Shown piece after piece: positions 25,148 through 33,628 of a stretch of 64,000 nt of DNA. The notes below the pieces were generated by a model. That model did not search any database. It worked only from the letters and a program-made list of their open reading frames with translations, and was not told the origin of the DNA. Location of the stretch: contig NZ_FTOH01000001.1 of NCBI RefSeq assembly GCF_900156675.1, forward strand, positions 310,001 through 374,000, read 5' to 3'. The stretch comes from Thalassolituus maritimus. GTDB taxonomy: Bacteria > Pseudomonadota > Gammaproteobacteria > Pseudomonadales > Oceanobacteraceae. The position numbers and the translations under genes were made by a program. Numbering within the stretch: the first letter of the stretch is position 1; every line of letters begins with the position of its first letter.

Positions 25148-28138
25148 ATGAGTTTTAAGCGCCTCATCAGTACGGCCGCGATCACCAGTAGTTTCTGCCT
25201 CGCGACAGCGCATGCAGCAGAAGTTGTATTTTACATCACCGAAGACGGTGGCGCGGCTGACGCCGTATCCGTTTCTGTTAATGGCCAGCGGCGGATAGTC
25301 AATCCTCAGGGCTTTGTTACCTTTGAACTGCCTGCTGACAGTTACACCGCTGAATTGTCGCAATACGGTGCCTGGGTAGGAGAGGCTGATTTCACCCTTG
25401 AAAATGACGACTCTTCAAAAGATGTATTTGTCGAGATTTTAGGTGGCGAAGCCATTGCTGAAACCAGCTCGTCTGACGCCGCTGGCGGTGTAATCAAAGG
25501 TCAGTTGATATCCAACGAAACAGGTGGCCCCGTTTCAGGTGCACGGGTATCTGCGGCAGGTACAGAACTTGGTGTGATTACTGACGACGATGGCAATTTC
25601 TCACTCGAATTACCGCGCGGTAACTACACCCTGACTGTTGCTCATCCAAGCTATCAGAGAGCTGAACTTAACGTTAATAGCATGCCTGGCGTACCGGTTG
25701 ACCTGAATGTTGAGGTCGGAATGTCCGGGAATGGCGTCATCGAAGAGGTTGTTGCGGTTGGTACTTATGTCGCAGACTCTGCAACCAGTCAGGAACGTGA
25801 TGCCAGCGCGGTCCTGGATTCGATTGGCGGCGAACAGATGTCTCGCTTTGGTGATTCTAACGCGGCTTCTGCGTTGAAGCGTGTGGCGGGCGTGACCATT
25901 GCAGATGGTAAATACGTCGTCGCTCGTGGCCTGAATGAACGTCATACATCGATTCTACTGAATGGTGCCTCATTGCCGAGTCCTGACCCATCCCGTCGGG
26001 TCGTACCTCTCGATCTATTTCCGTCCAGTGTGATTGATGGAATCGACGTTCAGAAAACGGCCACTCCGGATGTATATGCAGATTCAACGGGTAGCACAGT
26101 CTCTTTGAGTACTAAAAAGTTCCCTCTGGAATTTGAAGGGAAGCTGTCTCTGTCTTTGGGGTATAACGATAGTGCTACCTTTACTGAGCAGGAATTTATG
26201 CAGGAAGAAGGTGGAGACTTTTTCGGCTTCGGTGCAGATGGCGATAGAGCGCTGAATCAGGATGCTAAAGAGTTCAGTAGTGAGAGCCTGCTTTTTAATC
26301 CTGAACTTGGTAAGAACCTGGTTGCAGAGTTGCCTGACAATCTGAATACAGAAGAACGAAACGTCCTACCTGATATTTCTGCAGAGCTATCTATGGGGGA
26401 TACATTTTACGACAACGGTAATACTGCATACGGTTACCAGGCATCTGTCAAATTCTCTAACGAATGGCAAGTTCAGGAAAGAGAGTCCGATACCAACCTG
26501 CTTGGAGAGGATGGCGAGCTCAACGTTGATGACTCATACGATGAAACACGGACAACTAACGACGTGAATCTTGGGTTTGGACTGAGTTTAGGAATGCTCT
26601 CGGGCATACATGAAGTCACCAGTAATACCTTATTGCTTCGTCAGACCCACTCGGAAACCAGTGTTAAACGTGGTACAGGTGGAGACCAGGATCGTGAGGG
26701 AATTCTATACAATATGGACTGGTTGGAGCGCCAGCTATTCATGCAGCAGTTCACAGGCGAACACTATTTTGATCGTTTCCTAAAAACGACAGCGCAATGG
26801 CAGATAAGTTTTTCTGAGGCTGAATTGGATAACCCGGATCGGCGTCGGTATACCTATGAAATTCCTGCTTTTGATGAGGGGCTGGATGACTATTACCTTT
26901 ATTGGAGTGAGGTAAAGCGAGAGTACAATACGCTTTCTGATTCGATCACAGATTATAGTGTCAGTTTCGACTCTTCTCTTTTCGAGTCGTCCACAAATTA
27001 CCTGACAGCAGACTATGGCTTCTCAGCTTTTACCCGTGAGCGTGAAGCTGATGGCACGACGCTTGGCTACGATGCAAACAGTGGTCTGGCGGGTGACTAT
27101 ATTAACAATTTCGATATCGATCAGATCGTAACCGAAACCATCGCCGCCGATGAGCTTAGCCTTCTCAATCAGACCGCAGGTTCGGCAGACTATAATGCCT
27201 CATGGGATATGACGGCTCTGTTTGGTGGTATCGAGTATGAACGCCTTGAAGTCTTCCGGGTCAATGCGGGACTTCGTAGCGAGTCCTCTGATATTTCAGT
27301 ACAAACGTACGAGTCTAGTGCTCAGGATCAAAGTAACCCCATTTATGCAGAAATCTCTGACTCTAATGTGTATCCATCAGCTGGTTTAACAGTTTTTCTT
27401 GGCGAGAGTGTTCAGCTTAGAGGTGCCTGGTATCAGACTATTAACCGTCCAGATTTTCGTGAACTCGCTAATGCGCAGTACGTCGACCCCGATACTGGCG
27501 ACAATATACGAGGCTACCCTCTGCTTGAAAGTGCGGAGATTACCAATATCGATGTTCGTGCTGAATGGTACATGAGTGAAAATGAAAGCATTAGCCTCGC
27601 TTATTTTACCAAGAACTTTGACAAGCCAATCGAAAAGACATTACTGACCGGTGGATCGGTATTCTCATACCGTAATGGGGATACTGGTACCATCAATGGT
27701 GTCGAAATCGACTTCAGGTCGGAATTTGATCTCAGCAGTTACTTAATGTTTGTTTCGGGAAATCTATCTTTAATTGATTCTGAAGTAGATATTGCATTTC
27801 GCTCACGAGCTATGCAAGGGCAGCCCGATAGTCTGGCGAATGTTCAGATAGGGCTTGATGATTACGACAGTCAACAGAAATTCACACTGGTGTATAACTA
27901 TCATGGTGAGCTACTGTACTCAGCAACTCAGGCCAATAGTAATTCACCGGATATTATGGAAGATCCGAGAGGCGAGTTAAGTGCGAACTATTCAACAGAA
28001 ATTGTACCGGATCTTACGTTTAAAGTGGCTTTGAAGAACATTACAGATGAGCCCGTCAGTCTCACACAAAAAGGTGAAAACTATCGCTCCTATCGTAAAG
28101 GGCGTGAGGTCTCTGCCGGTATTTCGTTGGTTTTCTGA
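25148..28138 (+). CDS. TonB-dependent outer-membrane receptor with N-terminal beta-sandwich domains
   Basis: This is a 996-residue receptor. The signal peptide ends at AHA-AEV (about residue 24). A first beta-sandwich (about 25-95) and a carboxypeptidase-regulatory-like domain (about 115-195, KGQLISNETGGPVSGARVSAAG) precede a TonB-box-like stretch IEEVVAVGTYVAD. The plug (about 220-335) follows with SRFGDSNAASALKRVAGVTI, VARGLNERHTSILLNGASLP and VIDGIDVQKT. The 22-strand barrel ends in a terminal phenylalanine (SAGISLVF), the outer-membrane insertion signal. The two leading domains place it near Oar/SusC-like receptors rather than classical siderophore receptors. It lies between the di-heme lipoprotein and the beta-helix lipoprotein, upstream of a full TonB motor. 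Ligand unknown. Confidence 0.93.
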   Translation: MSFKRLISTAAITSSFCLATAHAAEVVFYITEDGGAADAVSVSVNGQRRIVNPQGFVTFELPADSYTAELSQYGAWVGEADFTLENDDSSKDVFVEILGGEAIAETSSSDAAGGVIKGQLISNETGGPVSGARVSAAGTELGVITDDDGNFSLELPRGNYTLTVAHPSYQRAELNVNSMPGVPVDLNVEVGMSGNGVIEEVVAVGTYVADSATSQERDASAVLDSIGGEQMSRFGDSNAASALKRVAGVTIADGKYVVARGLNERHTSILLNGASLPSPDPSRRVVPLDLFPSSVIDGIDVQKTATPDVYADSTGSTVSLSTKKFPLEFEGKLSLSLGYNDSATFTEQEFMQEEGGDFFGFGADGDRALNQDAKEFSSESLLFNPELGKNLVAELPDNLNTEERNVLPDISAELSMGDTFYDNGNTAYGYQASVKFSNEWQVQERESDTNLLGEDGELNVDDSYDETRTTNDVNLGFGLSLGMLSGIHEVTSNTLLLRQTHSETSVKRGTGGDQDREGILYNMDWLERQLFMQQFTGEHYFDRFLKTTAQWQISFSEAELDNPDRRRYTYEIPAFDEGLDDYYLYWSEVKREYNTLSDSITDYSVSFDSSLFESSTNYLTADYGFSAFTREREADGTTLGYDANSGLAGDYINNFDIDQIVTETIAADELSLLNQTAGSADYNASWDMTALFGGIEYERLEVFRVNAGLRSESSDISVQTYESSAQDQSNPIYAEISDSNVYPSAGLTVFLGESVQLRGAWYQTINRPDFRELANAQYVDPDTGDNIRGYPLLESAEITNIDVRAEWYMSENESISLAYFTKNFDKPIEKTLLTGGSVFSYRNGDTGTINGVEIDFRSEFDLSSYLMFVSGNLSLIDSEVDIAFRSRAMQGQPDSLANVQIGLDDYDSQQKFTLVYNYHGELLYSATQANSNSPDIMEDPRGELSANYSTEIVPDLTFKVALKNITDEPVSLTQKGENYRSYRKGREVSAGISLVF

Positions 28139-28154
28139 TAAAGCGTTTTATAAA

Positions 28155-28180
28155 AAATCCCGCATTCGGCGGGATTTTTT
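28155..28180 (+). terminator. Terminator after the TonB receptor
   Basis: AAATCCCGC and GCGGGATTT form a 9-bp stem with loop ATTCG, running into a T-tract. It ends the lipoprotein-receptor unit. Confidence 0.93.
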
Positions 28181-28264
28181 TTATCTTTCATAAAAGTGTC
28201 ACACAGTGGCCATAGCATGTGTCTCGTCAAGTTCTTAACCAGATTAACTAACCAAGGAATTACC

Positions 28265-29692
28265 ATGGAACTTAAAAAACTTCTTGTTGCTATGACTGCT
28301 GTTTCTGCAGCTATGCTGACAGCGTGTGGCGGCGACAGCTCTTCATCAAATAATACAACTACACCAACTACGCCTACTGTTACTGATAACACTTGTAGCG
28401 TTGGTGTTGGTAAAGAACTGGATACTACTTACTCCGTTGATGGTGTGGATATGCCAGTATGTCTGCTCAGTGGCAGCATTCTGACTGACGCAACACTGAC
28501 TACCGACTATGTGTACAGCATGACTGACTACGTTACTGTTGGTGATGGTGCAGGCGAACTGACTTCCTACGATGCTCCAAGTGAAGTAACTCTGACTATT
28601 GACCCAGGTGTTGCTTTCCGCTCGACCTCTAAGGGTACTCTGATCATCTCTCGTGGCTCTAAGATCAATGCCAACGGTACTGCAGAGGCGCCAATCGTTA
28701 TGTCTTCTATTGATGACAACTACGAAGGCAATAAAGAGTGGGGCGGTCTGGTAGTTCAGGGTTTCGCTAAGAATAACCAGTGTGCGAATGAATATGCAGC
28801 GACTCCAGAAGAAATCTGTAACACAGCTGACGAAGCTGATACCGGTTTCCATGGCGGTAACGACGATGCTGACAACAGCGGTTCTATTTCTTACCTGATC
28901 GTTGCTGAAGGCGGTTACGAAGTTGTTGCTGATAGTGAAATTAACGGTATCACTATGCACTCAGTGGGCTACGGCACAACTGTAGAAAACGTTATGGTTT
29001 ATAACAATTACGATGATGGCATCGAGTTCTTCGGTGGTTCAGTAAATGTTAAACACCTGATTCTGGTCGACAATGGTGATGAGTCAATCGACTGGGATGA
29101 CGGCTATCGCGGTAACATTCAGTTCTCTCTTGTTCGACAGGGCGTAACCAATGCGGGTGACAATGGTATCGAAGCGGATAACGCTGGCCTGAGCAACACA
29201 GCTGAGCCAGTTTCTAATCCTACTCTTTCAAACATCACTTTCCAGACTGCTTCTGAAGGTTCTGCATACCTGATGCGTGCGAAGGTAGGTACCTACGGCA
29301 CTCTGACTAAGATTGCTGCAGATAACTATGCCAAAGCATTCCGTATCGCTGATACAGAGACAACTGTTGTATTGACCGACTCTCTGGTTGAATATACAGG
29401 TATGGATGCAGAAGATACTCTGCGTCTGGAAAATAGCGCTACAGAAGGTCAGATCACTGGTTGGGGAGCAAGCTCAACTTCCGACAACGTTGCTCTGGGT
29501 AATGCTTTTGAAGTAACCGGTGGCAATGGTTCAGTAACTGCAAGCACAGCGACTAGCGCAAATGCTTCTACAGGCTTCTTTGAAGAAACTGACTACATCG
29601 GTGCGGTTGACCCGACTGTTACTGCTGCAGAAAGCGCTTGGTGGGCATGGGCAGCTGACGTAATCCCAGCAGCCTTCGAAACTGAAGAATAA
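28265..29692 (+). CDS. Beta-helix surface lipoprotein
   Basis: The frame opens at GTG 28196, but ATG 28265 has AAGGA 7 bases upstream and gives a proper lipoprotein signal with lipobox LTAC (cysteine near residue 20). The mature protein of about 455 residues begins with a Thr/Pro/Ser linker. A beta-rich repeat body follows with GTLIISRGSKINANGTAEAP, FHGGNDDADNSGSISYLIV, INGITMHSVGYGTTVENV, YNNYDDGIEFFGGSVNVKHL and DNGDESIDWDDGYRG. These motifs match a broad family of right-handed beta-helix lipoproteins that I associate with TonB receptors in Bacteroidetes and Proteobacteria. The C-terminus has a tryptophan cluster (SAWWAWAADVIP). It probably acts as a surface substrate-binding partner of the receptor; this is inference. 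Confidence 0.78.
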   Translation: MELKKLLVAMTAVSAAMLTACGGDSSSSNNTTTPTTPTVTDNTCSVGVGKELDTTYSVDGVDMPVCLLSGSILTDATLTTDYVYSMTDYVTVGDGAGELTSYDAPSEVTLTIDPGVAFRSTSKGTLIISRGSKINANGTAEAPIVMSSIDDNYEGNKEWGGLVVQGFAKNNQCANEYAATPEEICNTADEADTGFHGGNDDADNSGSISYLIVAEGGYEVVADSEINGITMHSVGYGTTVENVMVYNNYDDGIEFFGGSVNVKHLILVDNGDESIDWDDGYRGNIQFSLVRQGVTNAGDNGIEADNAGLSNTAEPVSNPTLSNITFQTASEGSAYLMRAKVGTYGTLTKIAADNYAKAFRIADTETTVVLTDSLVEYTGMDAEDTLRLENSATEGQITGWGASSTSDNVALGNAFEVTGGNGSVTASTATSANASTGFFEETDYIGAVDPTVTAAESAWWAWAADVIPAAFETEE

Positions 29693-29712
29693 GTCACTTA
29701 TTCTTGCGAGAC

Positions 29713-29738
29713 AAACGGCACCTTCGGGTGCCGTTTTT
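29713..29738 (+). terminator. Terminator after the beta-helix lipoprotein
   Basis: AAACGGCACC and GGTGCCGTTT form a 10-bp stem with a TTCG tetraloop, followed by T-rich sequence. Confidence 0.93.
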
Positions 29739-29746
29739 CGTTTTGC

Positions 29747-29760
29747 GACATTTGTATGTC
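29747..29760. promoter_or_regulatory. Palindrome in the promoter region of the TonB2-type operon
   Basis: GACAT (29747-29751) and ATGTC (29756-29760) form a small palindrome about 110 bases before the first gene of the operon. Further TGTCA-type motifs (ATGTCAC and TTGTCAT) lie at about 29784-29801. They could be operator half-sites. No clear Fur-box match was seen. Confidence 0.3.
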
Positions 29761-29872
29761 ATTTGTTCGTAGTAATTCTGCAATGTCACAGAATTGTCAT
29801 CTTTTCTTCGTATTCTTCTCGCGAATTCAGAAACGCCGGTTTCCGGCCATTCTTTTTAATTGGGTATTTAAC

Positions 29873-30664
29873 ATGGCAACAACCAAACGCCAGACGTCGC
29901 GCCTTCTGAGCGCTATCGCTATTGCTGGTATGAGTTTTACAGGCGTCGCCTCTGCTGCAACGCTGGATGATGCAGTTGAGCAGGGTGTCGAGCGTGTAGA
30001 GAAGGCACAGGCTTCTCAGCAGACCATCGATTCTATCGACAAAGACATTCGTGCTACCGAGCGTGATTACCGTGCACTGATGAAAGAAATCGAAGGCCTG
30101 AATGTCTATATCTCGCAGCTGGATCGTCAGCTCGACGCTCAGGCAAAAGACCTGGCGAGCATCGATAAAAGCATGAGTCAGGCAGCGCTGGTTGAACGCC
30201 AGATCACTCCTCTGATGCTGCGTATGATTGATGCTGTTAATCAGTTTGTAGCAGCAGATGTACCTTTCCTGAAAGAAGAGCGTATGGCGCGTGTTTCCAA
30301 ACTGAATGACCTGATGGGGCGTTCTGACGTTACCGCGGCTGAGAAGTATCGCAAGGTGATGGAGGCCTATCAGGCAGAGATCGAATACGGCCGTACCATC
30401 GAGTCATATCGTGGTGAGCTGGAAGGCGAAACGCCGCGTGAAGTCGACTTCCTGCGTATTGGCCGTATCGCTCTGGTGTACCAGTCTCTGGACGGACAGG
30501 AGCTGGGTATCTGGAATACGAATTCCAACAGCTGGCAGCCTCTGGCGCCAGAGTATAAGAGCAAAGTGATGGCGGGCATCCGTATTGCTCGTGAACAGGC
30601 TGCGCCAGATCTGATTAAAGTTCCGGTTGCTGCTCCTATGATGGCTCAACAGGAGGCGAACTGA
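29873..30664 (+). CDS. DUF3450 periplasmic coiled-coil protein
   Basis: The longest frame starts at GTG 29756, but ATG 29873 gives a clean signal peptide (cleavage near ASA-ATLDD), so the protein is 263 residues. The mature N-terminal half is a long coiled coil (about 35-120, with RDYRALMKEIEGLNVYISQL). The C-terminal half has the family sequence REVDFLRIGRIALVYQSLDG and LGIWNTNSNSWQPL. DUF3450 proteins are encoded directly before TtpC-type ExbB proteins in Vibrio and Shewanella TonB2 loci. The stop overlaps the next start (TGATG). The role is probably structural, in the periplasmic part of the energy-coupling complex. Confidence 0.85.
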   Translation: MATTKRQTSRLLSAIAIAGMSFTGVASAATLDDAVEQGVERVEKAQASQQTIDSIDKDIRATERDYRALMKEIEGLNVYISQLDRQLDAQAKDLASIDKSMSQAALVERQITPLMLRMIDAVNQFVAADVPFLKEERMARVSKLNDLMGRSDVTAAEKYRKVMEAYQAEIEYGRTIESYRGELEGETPREVDFLRIGRIALVYQSLDGQELGIWNTNSNSWQPLAPEYKSKVMAGIRIAREQAAPDLIKVPVAAPMMAQQEAN

Positions 30665-32034
30665 TGAAACTCCGTAATGTATTTTTAAGCGGTGTGTTTG
30701 CACTGGCGATGCCGATGGTATCTGTTGCTGAGACAGCAAACCTTGATCAGCTTCTGAACCTGGTGAAAGAAGGTCAGGCGCGCGACAACGCAGCTTTCGA
30801 ACAGCGCATTGCTGAATTCCAGGGCTCAAAAGCGAAGCAGGAACAGTTGGTGCGTGAAGCGACGGCTGAGCGCGATCGTCTTGAAGCATTGAGTGCTGAT
30901 AAAGAAGCGCAGTTCCGTGATAACGAACTGATCGTTGCTGAAAAACAAGCGCAGTTAAATGATCGTTTAGGTAGCCTGAAAGAACTCTTCGGTGTGCTGC
31001 AGCAGGTTGCTGGCGATACCAAGAGTGTTTTTGAAGGCTCTGTTATCAGCTCGGAACTGCCAGGTCGTGAAGCATTCCTGACTGACCTTATCCGTGTTGC
31101 AGGCGCCACCTCTGAACTGCCATCCATTGAGCAGCTTGAGCGTCTCTGGTTTGAGATGCAGCGTGAAGCAACTTACAGCGGCCGCATTGCAAGCTACAGA
31201 GCGGACGTCGTTACTCCTAGTGGTGAAACCACTCAGCAGCAGGTTGTTCGTATTGGTGGGTTCAACGCGGTTTCTGACGGTAAGTACCTGAACTGGGACA
31301 TTGAATCAGCGCGACTGATCGAGATGGATAAGCAGCCGGGTGCACGTTACACCGATGGAATTACAGCTCTCGAATCTGCGAGCGGAAGTGAATTGACCGG
31401 TTTCTGGATTGATCCTTCTCGTGGCCAGTTACTGAAAATTATGGGCCAGTCGCCAGAACTGGGTGATCGCGTAGACCAGGGTGGTGTTGTTGGTTACATC
31501 ATTCTCGCACTGGGTGCCGTAGGTATTCTGCTGGCTATCTGGCGCATGATTGTTCTGAACATCGAAGCAGGTCGTATCAGCAAACAGATGAAGACCGAGA
31601 CGGTTGATGAAAAGAATGCGCTTGGTCGTGTGATGGCTGTATTTAATGCGAATAAGAAAAGCGACACCGAAACCCTCGAGTTGCACCTGGGTGAAGCCAT
31701 TGCCGCAGAAATTCCACGTCTGACACGCGGTATCGGCTGGATCAAAATCATCTCAGTGGTTGCTCCGCTGCTCGGTCTTCTGGGTACGGTGACCGGCATG
31801 ATCGATGTGTTCGAAACCATGTCGCTGTTCGGTACGGGTGACCCGAAACTGATGGCCGGTGGTATTTCTCAGGCGCTGGTGACTACTGTACTGGGTCTCG
31901 TTGCAGCAATTCCATGTGTCTTCCTGCACACCCTGACCAACAACCGTAGCCGTGCACTGATCATGATTCTGGAAGAGCGCGCCACCGGTATTCTGGCTCG
32001 CCAGTCTGAACAGCAACAAGCGAAAGCAGCCTGA
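30664..32034 (+). CDS. ttpC: TtpC-type MotA/TolQ/ExbB proton channel family protein
   Basis: This 456-residue protein has a signal peptide (about 1-22), a periplasmic coiled-coil and beta domain of about 250 residues, and then an ExbB-like membrane part. Transmembrane segments lie at about 276-300 (GYIILALGAVGILLAIWRMIVL), 360-385 (IKIISVVAPLLGLLGTVTGM) and 405-425 (ALVTTVLGLVAAIPCVFL). The LGLLGTVTGMIDVF motif is the family signature. In Vibrio, TtpC is an extra component that the TonB2 system needs, beside the normal ExbB2. Its N-terminal extension, absent from ordinary ExbB, matches that description. It abuts exbB after a single spacer base pair of codons. Confidence 0.88.
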   Translation: MKLRNVFLSGVFALAMPMVSVAETANLDQLLNLVKEGQARDNAAFEQRIAEFQGSKAKQEQLVREATAERDRLEALSADKEAQFRDNELIVAEKQAQLNDRLGSLKELFGVLQQVAGDTKSVFEGSVISSELPGREAFLTDLIRVAGATSELPSIEQLERLWFEMQREATYSGRIASYRADVVTPSGETTQQQVVRIGGFNAVSDGKYLNWDIESARLIEMDKQPGARYTDGITALESASGSELTGFWIDPSRGQLLKIMGQSPELGDRVDQGGVVGYIILALGAVGILLAIWRMIVLNIEAGRISKQMKTETVDEKNALGRVMAVFNANKKSDTETLELHLGEAIAAEIPRLTRGIGWIKIISVVAPLLGLLGTVTGMIDVFETMSLFGTGDPKLMAGGISQALVTTVLGLVAAIPCVFLHTLTNNRSRALIMILEERATGILARQSEQQQAKAA

Positions 32035-32036
32035 TC

Positions 32037-32561
32037 ATGATGTTTGGTGAAGTATACGAACCGGTATATCTGTTCATGGAGCGTGGAGGCGATGTCCTCT
32101 ACGCCATCTTCGGACTGATTCTGCTGCTCTGGTTGTTTGTACTGGAGCGTGCCGGGTACTTCGCATTTTCTCACCGCAACGCTATGCAGCGTGCGGTGAA
32201 TGAATGGGAAGCTCGTACCGAGCGTAAATCCTGGGCAGCACATCAGATTCGTGAAGACCTGATTGCCTCCCTACGCTCAGACCTGGAAGCCAACATGACC
32301 ACGATCAAAATGCTGATCGGCATGGCGCCTCTGTTTGGTCTGCTCGGTACGGTAACCGGCATGATTGAAGTATTTGACGTTATGGCATTTTTTGGCAACG
32401 GCAGCCCCAAAGCAATGGCTTCCGGTATTTCCAAAGCCACGATTCCAACCATGGCTGGAATGGTAGGTGCCCTGACGGGAGTGTTCGCTCAGTCGATGCT
32501 TGAGCGATACATCAAACGAGAAAAAATCCGTATCGAAGATCGTCTGACCTTCGATCATTAA
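32037..32561 (+). CDS. exbB2: ExbB-type proton channel subunit (TonB2 system)
   Basis: This 174-residue ExbB/TolQ has three membrane helices at about 17-38, 85-110 and 128-155. The hallmark GMAPLFGLLGTVTGMIEVFDVM, which lines the proton path, is followed by GNGSPKAMASGISKATIPTMAG. It forms the pentameric channel that harvests proton-motive force with ExbD to drive TonB. It begins 2 bases after the ttpC stop and is followed by exbD after 15 bases. It is shorter than E. coli ExbB and lacks its long N-terminus, as is usual in TonB2-type systems. Confidence 0.92.
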   Translation: MMFGEVYEPVYLFMERGGDVLYAIFGLILLLWLFVLERAGYFAFSHRNAMQRAVNEWEARTERKSWAAHQIREDLIASLRSDLEANMTTIKMLIGMAPLFGLLGTVTGMIEVFDVMAFFGNGSPKAMASGISKATIPTMAGMVGALTGVFAQSMLERYIKREKIRIEDRLTFDH

Positions 32562-32576
32562 TTCGGGAAAAAGATT

Positions 32577-32987
32577 ATGAGACGCAGTTTTTCTGCCAGT
32601 CAGCAAGTAGAAGCCGAGGGCGAGATTGATATCACCCCGATGCTGGACGTTGTATTTATTATGCTGATCTTCTTTATCGTGACCGCGTCGTTCGTTAAAG
32701 AATCAGGTATTGAAGTTAATCGTCCTGATGCGAGCACCGCGCAGGCGAAGCCACGCGCAAACATTCTGATCGCCATTAATGAAAATGACGAGATCTGGAT
32801 TAATAAACGCCGCGTTGATGAGAGTCAGGTTCGCGCAAATATCGAGCGTCTGCATGCTGAAAATCCGCAGGGAACCGTTGTGATCCAGGCGGATGAAGAA
32901 GCGAAGACCCGTAAGCTGGTGGCAGTGATGGATGCTGCACGTCAGGCCGGAGTCTACGACGTCTCACTGGCTACAGAGGCGATGTAA
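32577..32987 (+). CDS. exbD2: ExbD-type biopolymer transporter
   Basis: This 136-residue protein has a short cytoplasmic N-terminus, one transmembrane helix (about 22-43) and a periplasmic domain. The motif DITPMLDVVFIMLIFFIVTA contains the essential membrane aspartate at about D24, equivalent to Asp25 of E. coli ExbD. The periplasmic part ends with VMDAARQAGVYDVSLATE, as in the family. It sits in the ExbB pentamer and couples proton flow to TonB. A GGGAAAAAG stretch precedes the ATG. The tonB gene begins one base after its stop codon. Confidence 0.94.
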   Translation: MRRSFSASQQVEAEGEIDITPMLDVVFIMLIFFIVTASFVKESGIEVNRPDASTAQAKPRANILIAINENDEIWINKRRVDESQVRANIERLHAENPQGTVVIQADEEAKTRKLVAVMDAARQAGVYDVSLATEAM

Positions 32988-32988
32988 G

Positions 32989-33603
32989 ATGCCGGTTGTT
33001 GTCCGTTTTGGTGGCGCCCTTGCTGTCGCATTCGTCGCTACCATCGCTGTCTTCTGGATGATGCAGAGCCTCATCAGTACTGGTGGCTCAGTCACCATGC
33101 CGACTGATTATGGCCGTATTCAGAGCTTTGTGATGAATGAGCCAGACGATGAAGTACAGACGAAAGATCGTCAGCCTGAAAAGCCACCTGCACCGCCGCA
33201 GGAGCCGCCACAGCCAGACATGGTGAAGCCTGAGTTTAACTCTCAGAATGCGGCTGATTTAGCACTCGGTGCACTGGATATCTCTGCAGACCTTGCTCTG
33301 GATGCAGGCTTGAGTGGCGCAGGCAGTGACGGTGAGTTCATGCCGATCGTTAAAGTTGCGCCGACCTACCCACGCCGTGCAGCACAGCGCGGTATAGAGG
33401 GCTATGTCGTTGTCGAGTTCACCGTAACCTCATTGGGCACTGTGACAGAACCTGTAGTACTGGAAGCAGAACCTCCGGGCGTATTCGACAAGGCTGCTTT
33501 GGATGCAGTTAAGAAATTTAAATATAAACCCCAGGTAGTTGAGGGAAGTGCAGTAGATGTACCCGGGGTTCGTAACATTATCCGCTTCGAGCTGGATAAG
33601 TAA
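32989..33603 (+). CDS. tonB2: TonB-type energy transducer
   Basis: The frame is open from 32932, but the ATG at 32989, just after the exbD stop, gives the natural start (204 residues). A transmembrane anchor lies at about 8-30, a proline-rich linker at about 62-80 (EKPPAPPQEPPQPDMVKP), and a C-terminal TonB domain at about 115-204. The last contains KVAPTYPRRAAQRGIEGYVV and FDKAALDAVKKFKYKPQV, the classic YP..A...G.EG motif. It should span the periplasm and pull on TonB boxes of receptors, presumably including the one upstream. The linker is short compared with E. coli TonB, as in TonB2 proteins. Confidence 0.94.
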   Translation: MPVVVRFGGALAVAFVATIAVFWMMQSLISTGGSVTMPTDYGRIQSFVMNEPDDEVQTKDRQPEKPPAPPQEPPQPDMVKPEFNSQNAADLALGALDISADLALDAGLSGAGSDGEFMPIVKVAPTYPRRAAQRGIEGYVVVEFTVTSLGTVTEPVVLEAEPPGVFDKAALDAVKKFKYKPQVVEGSAVDVPGVRNIIRFELDK

Positions 33604-33628
33604 CGTATAAAACTGGAGTGAGTGTTTT

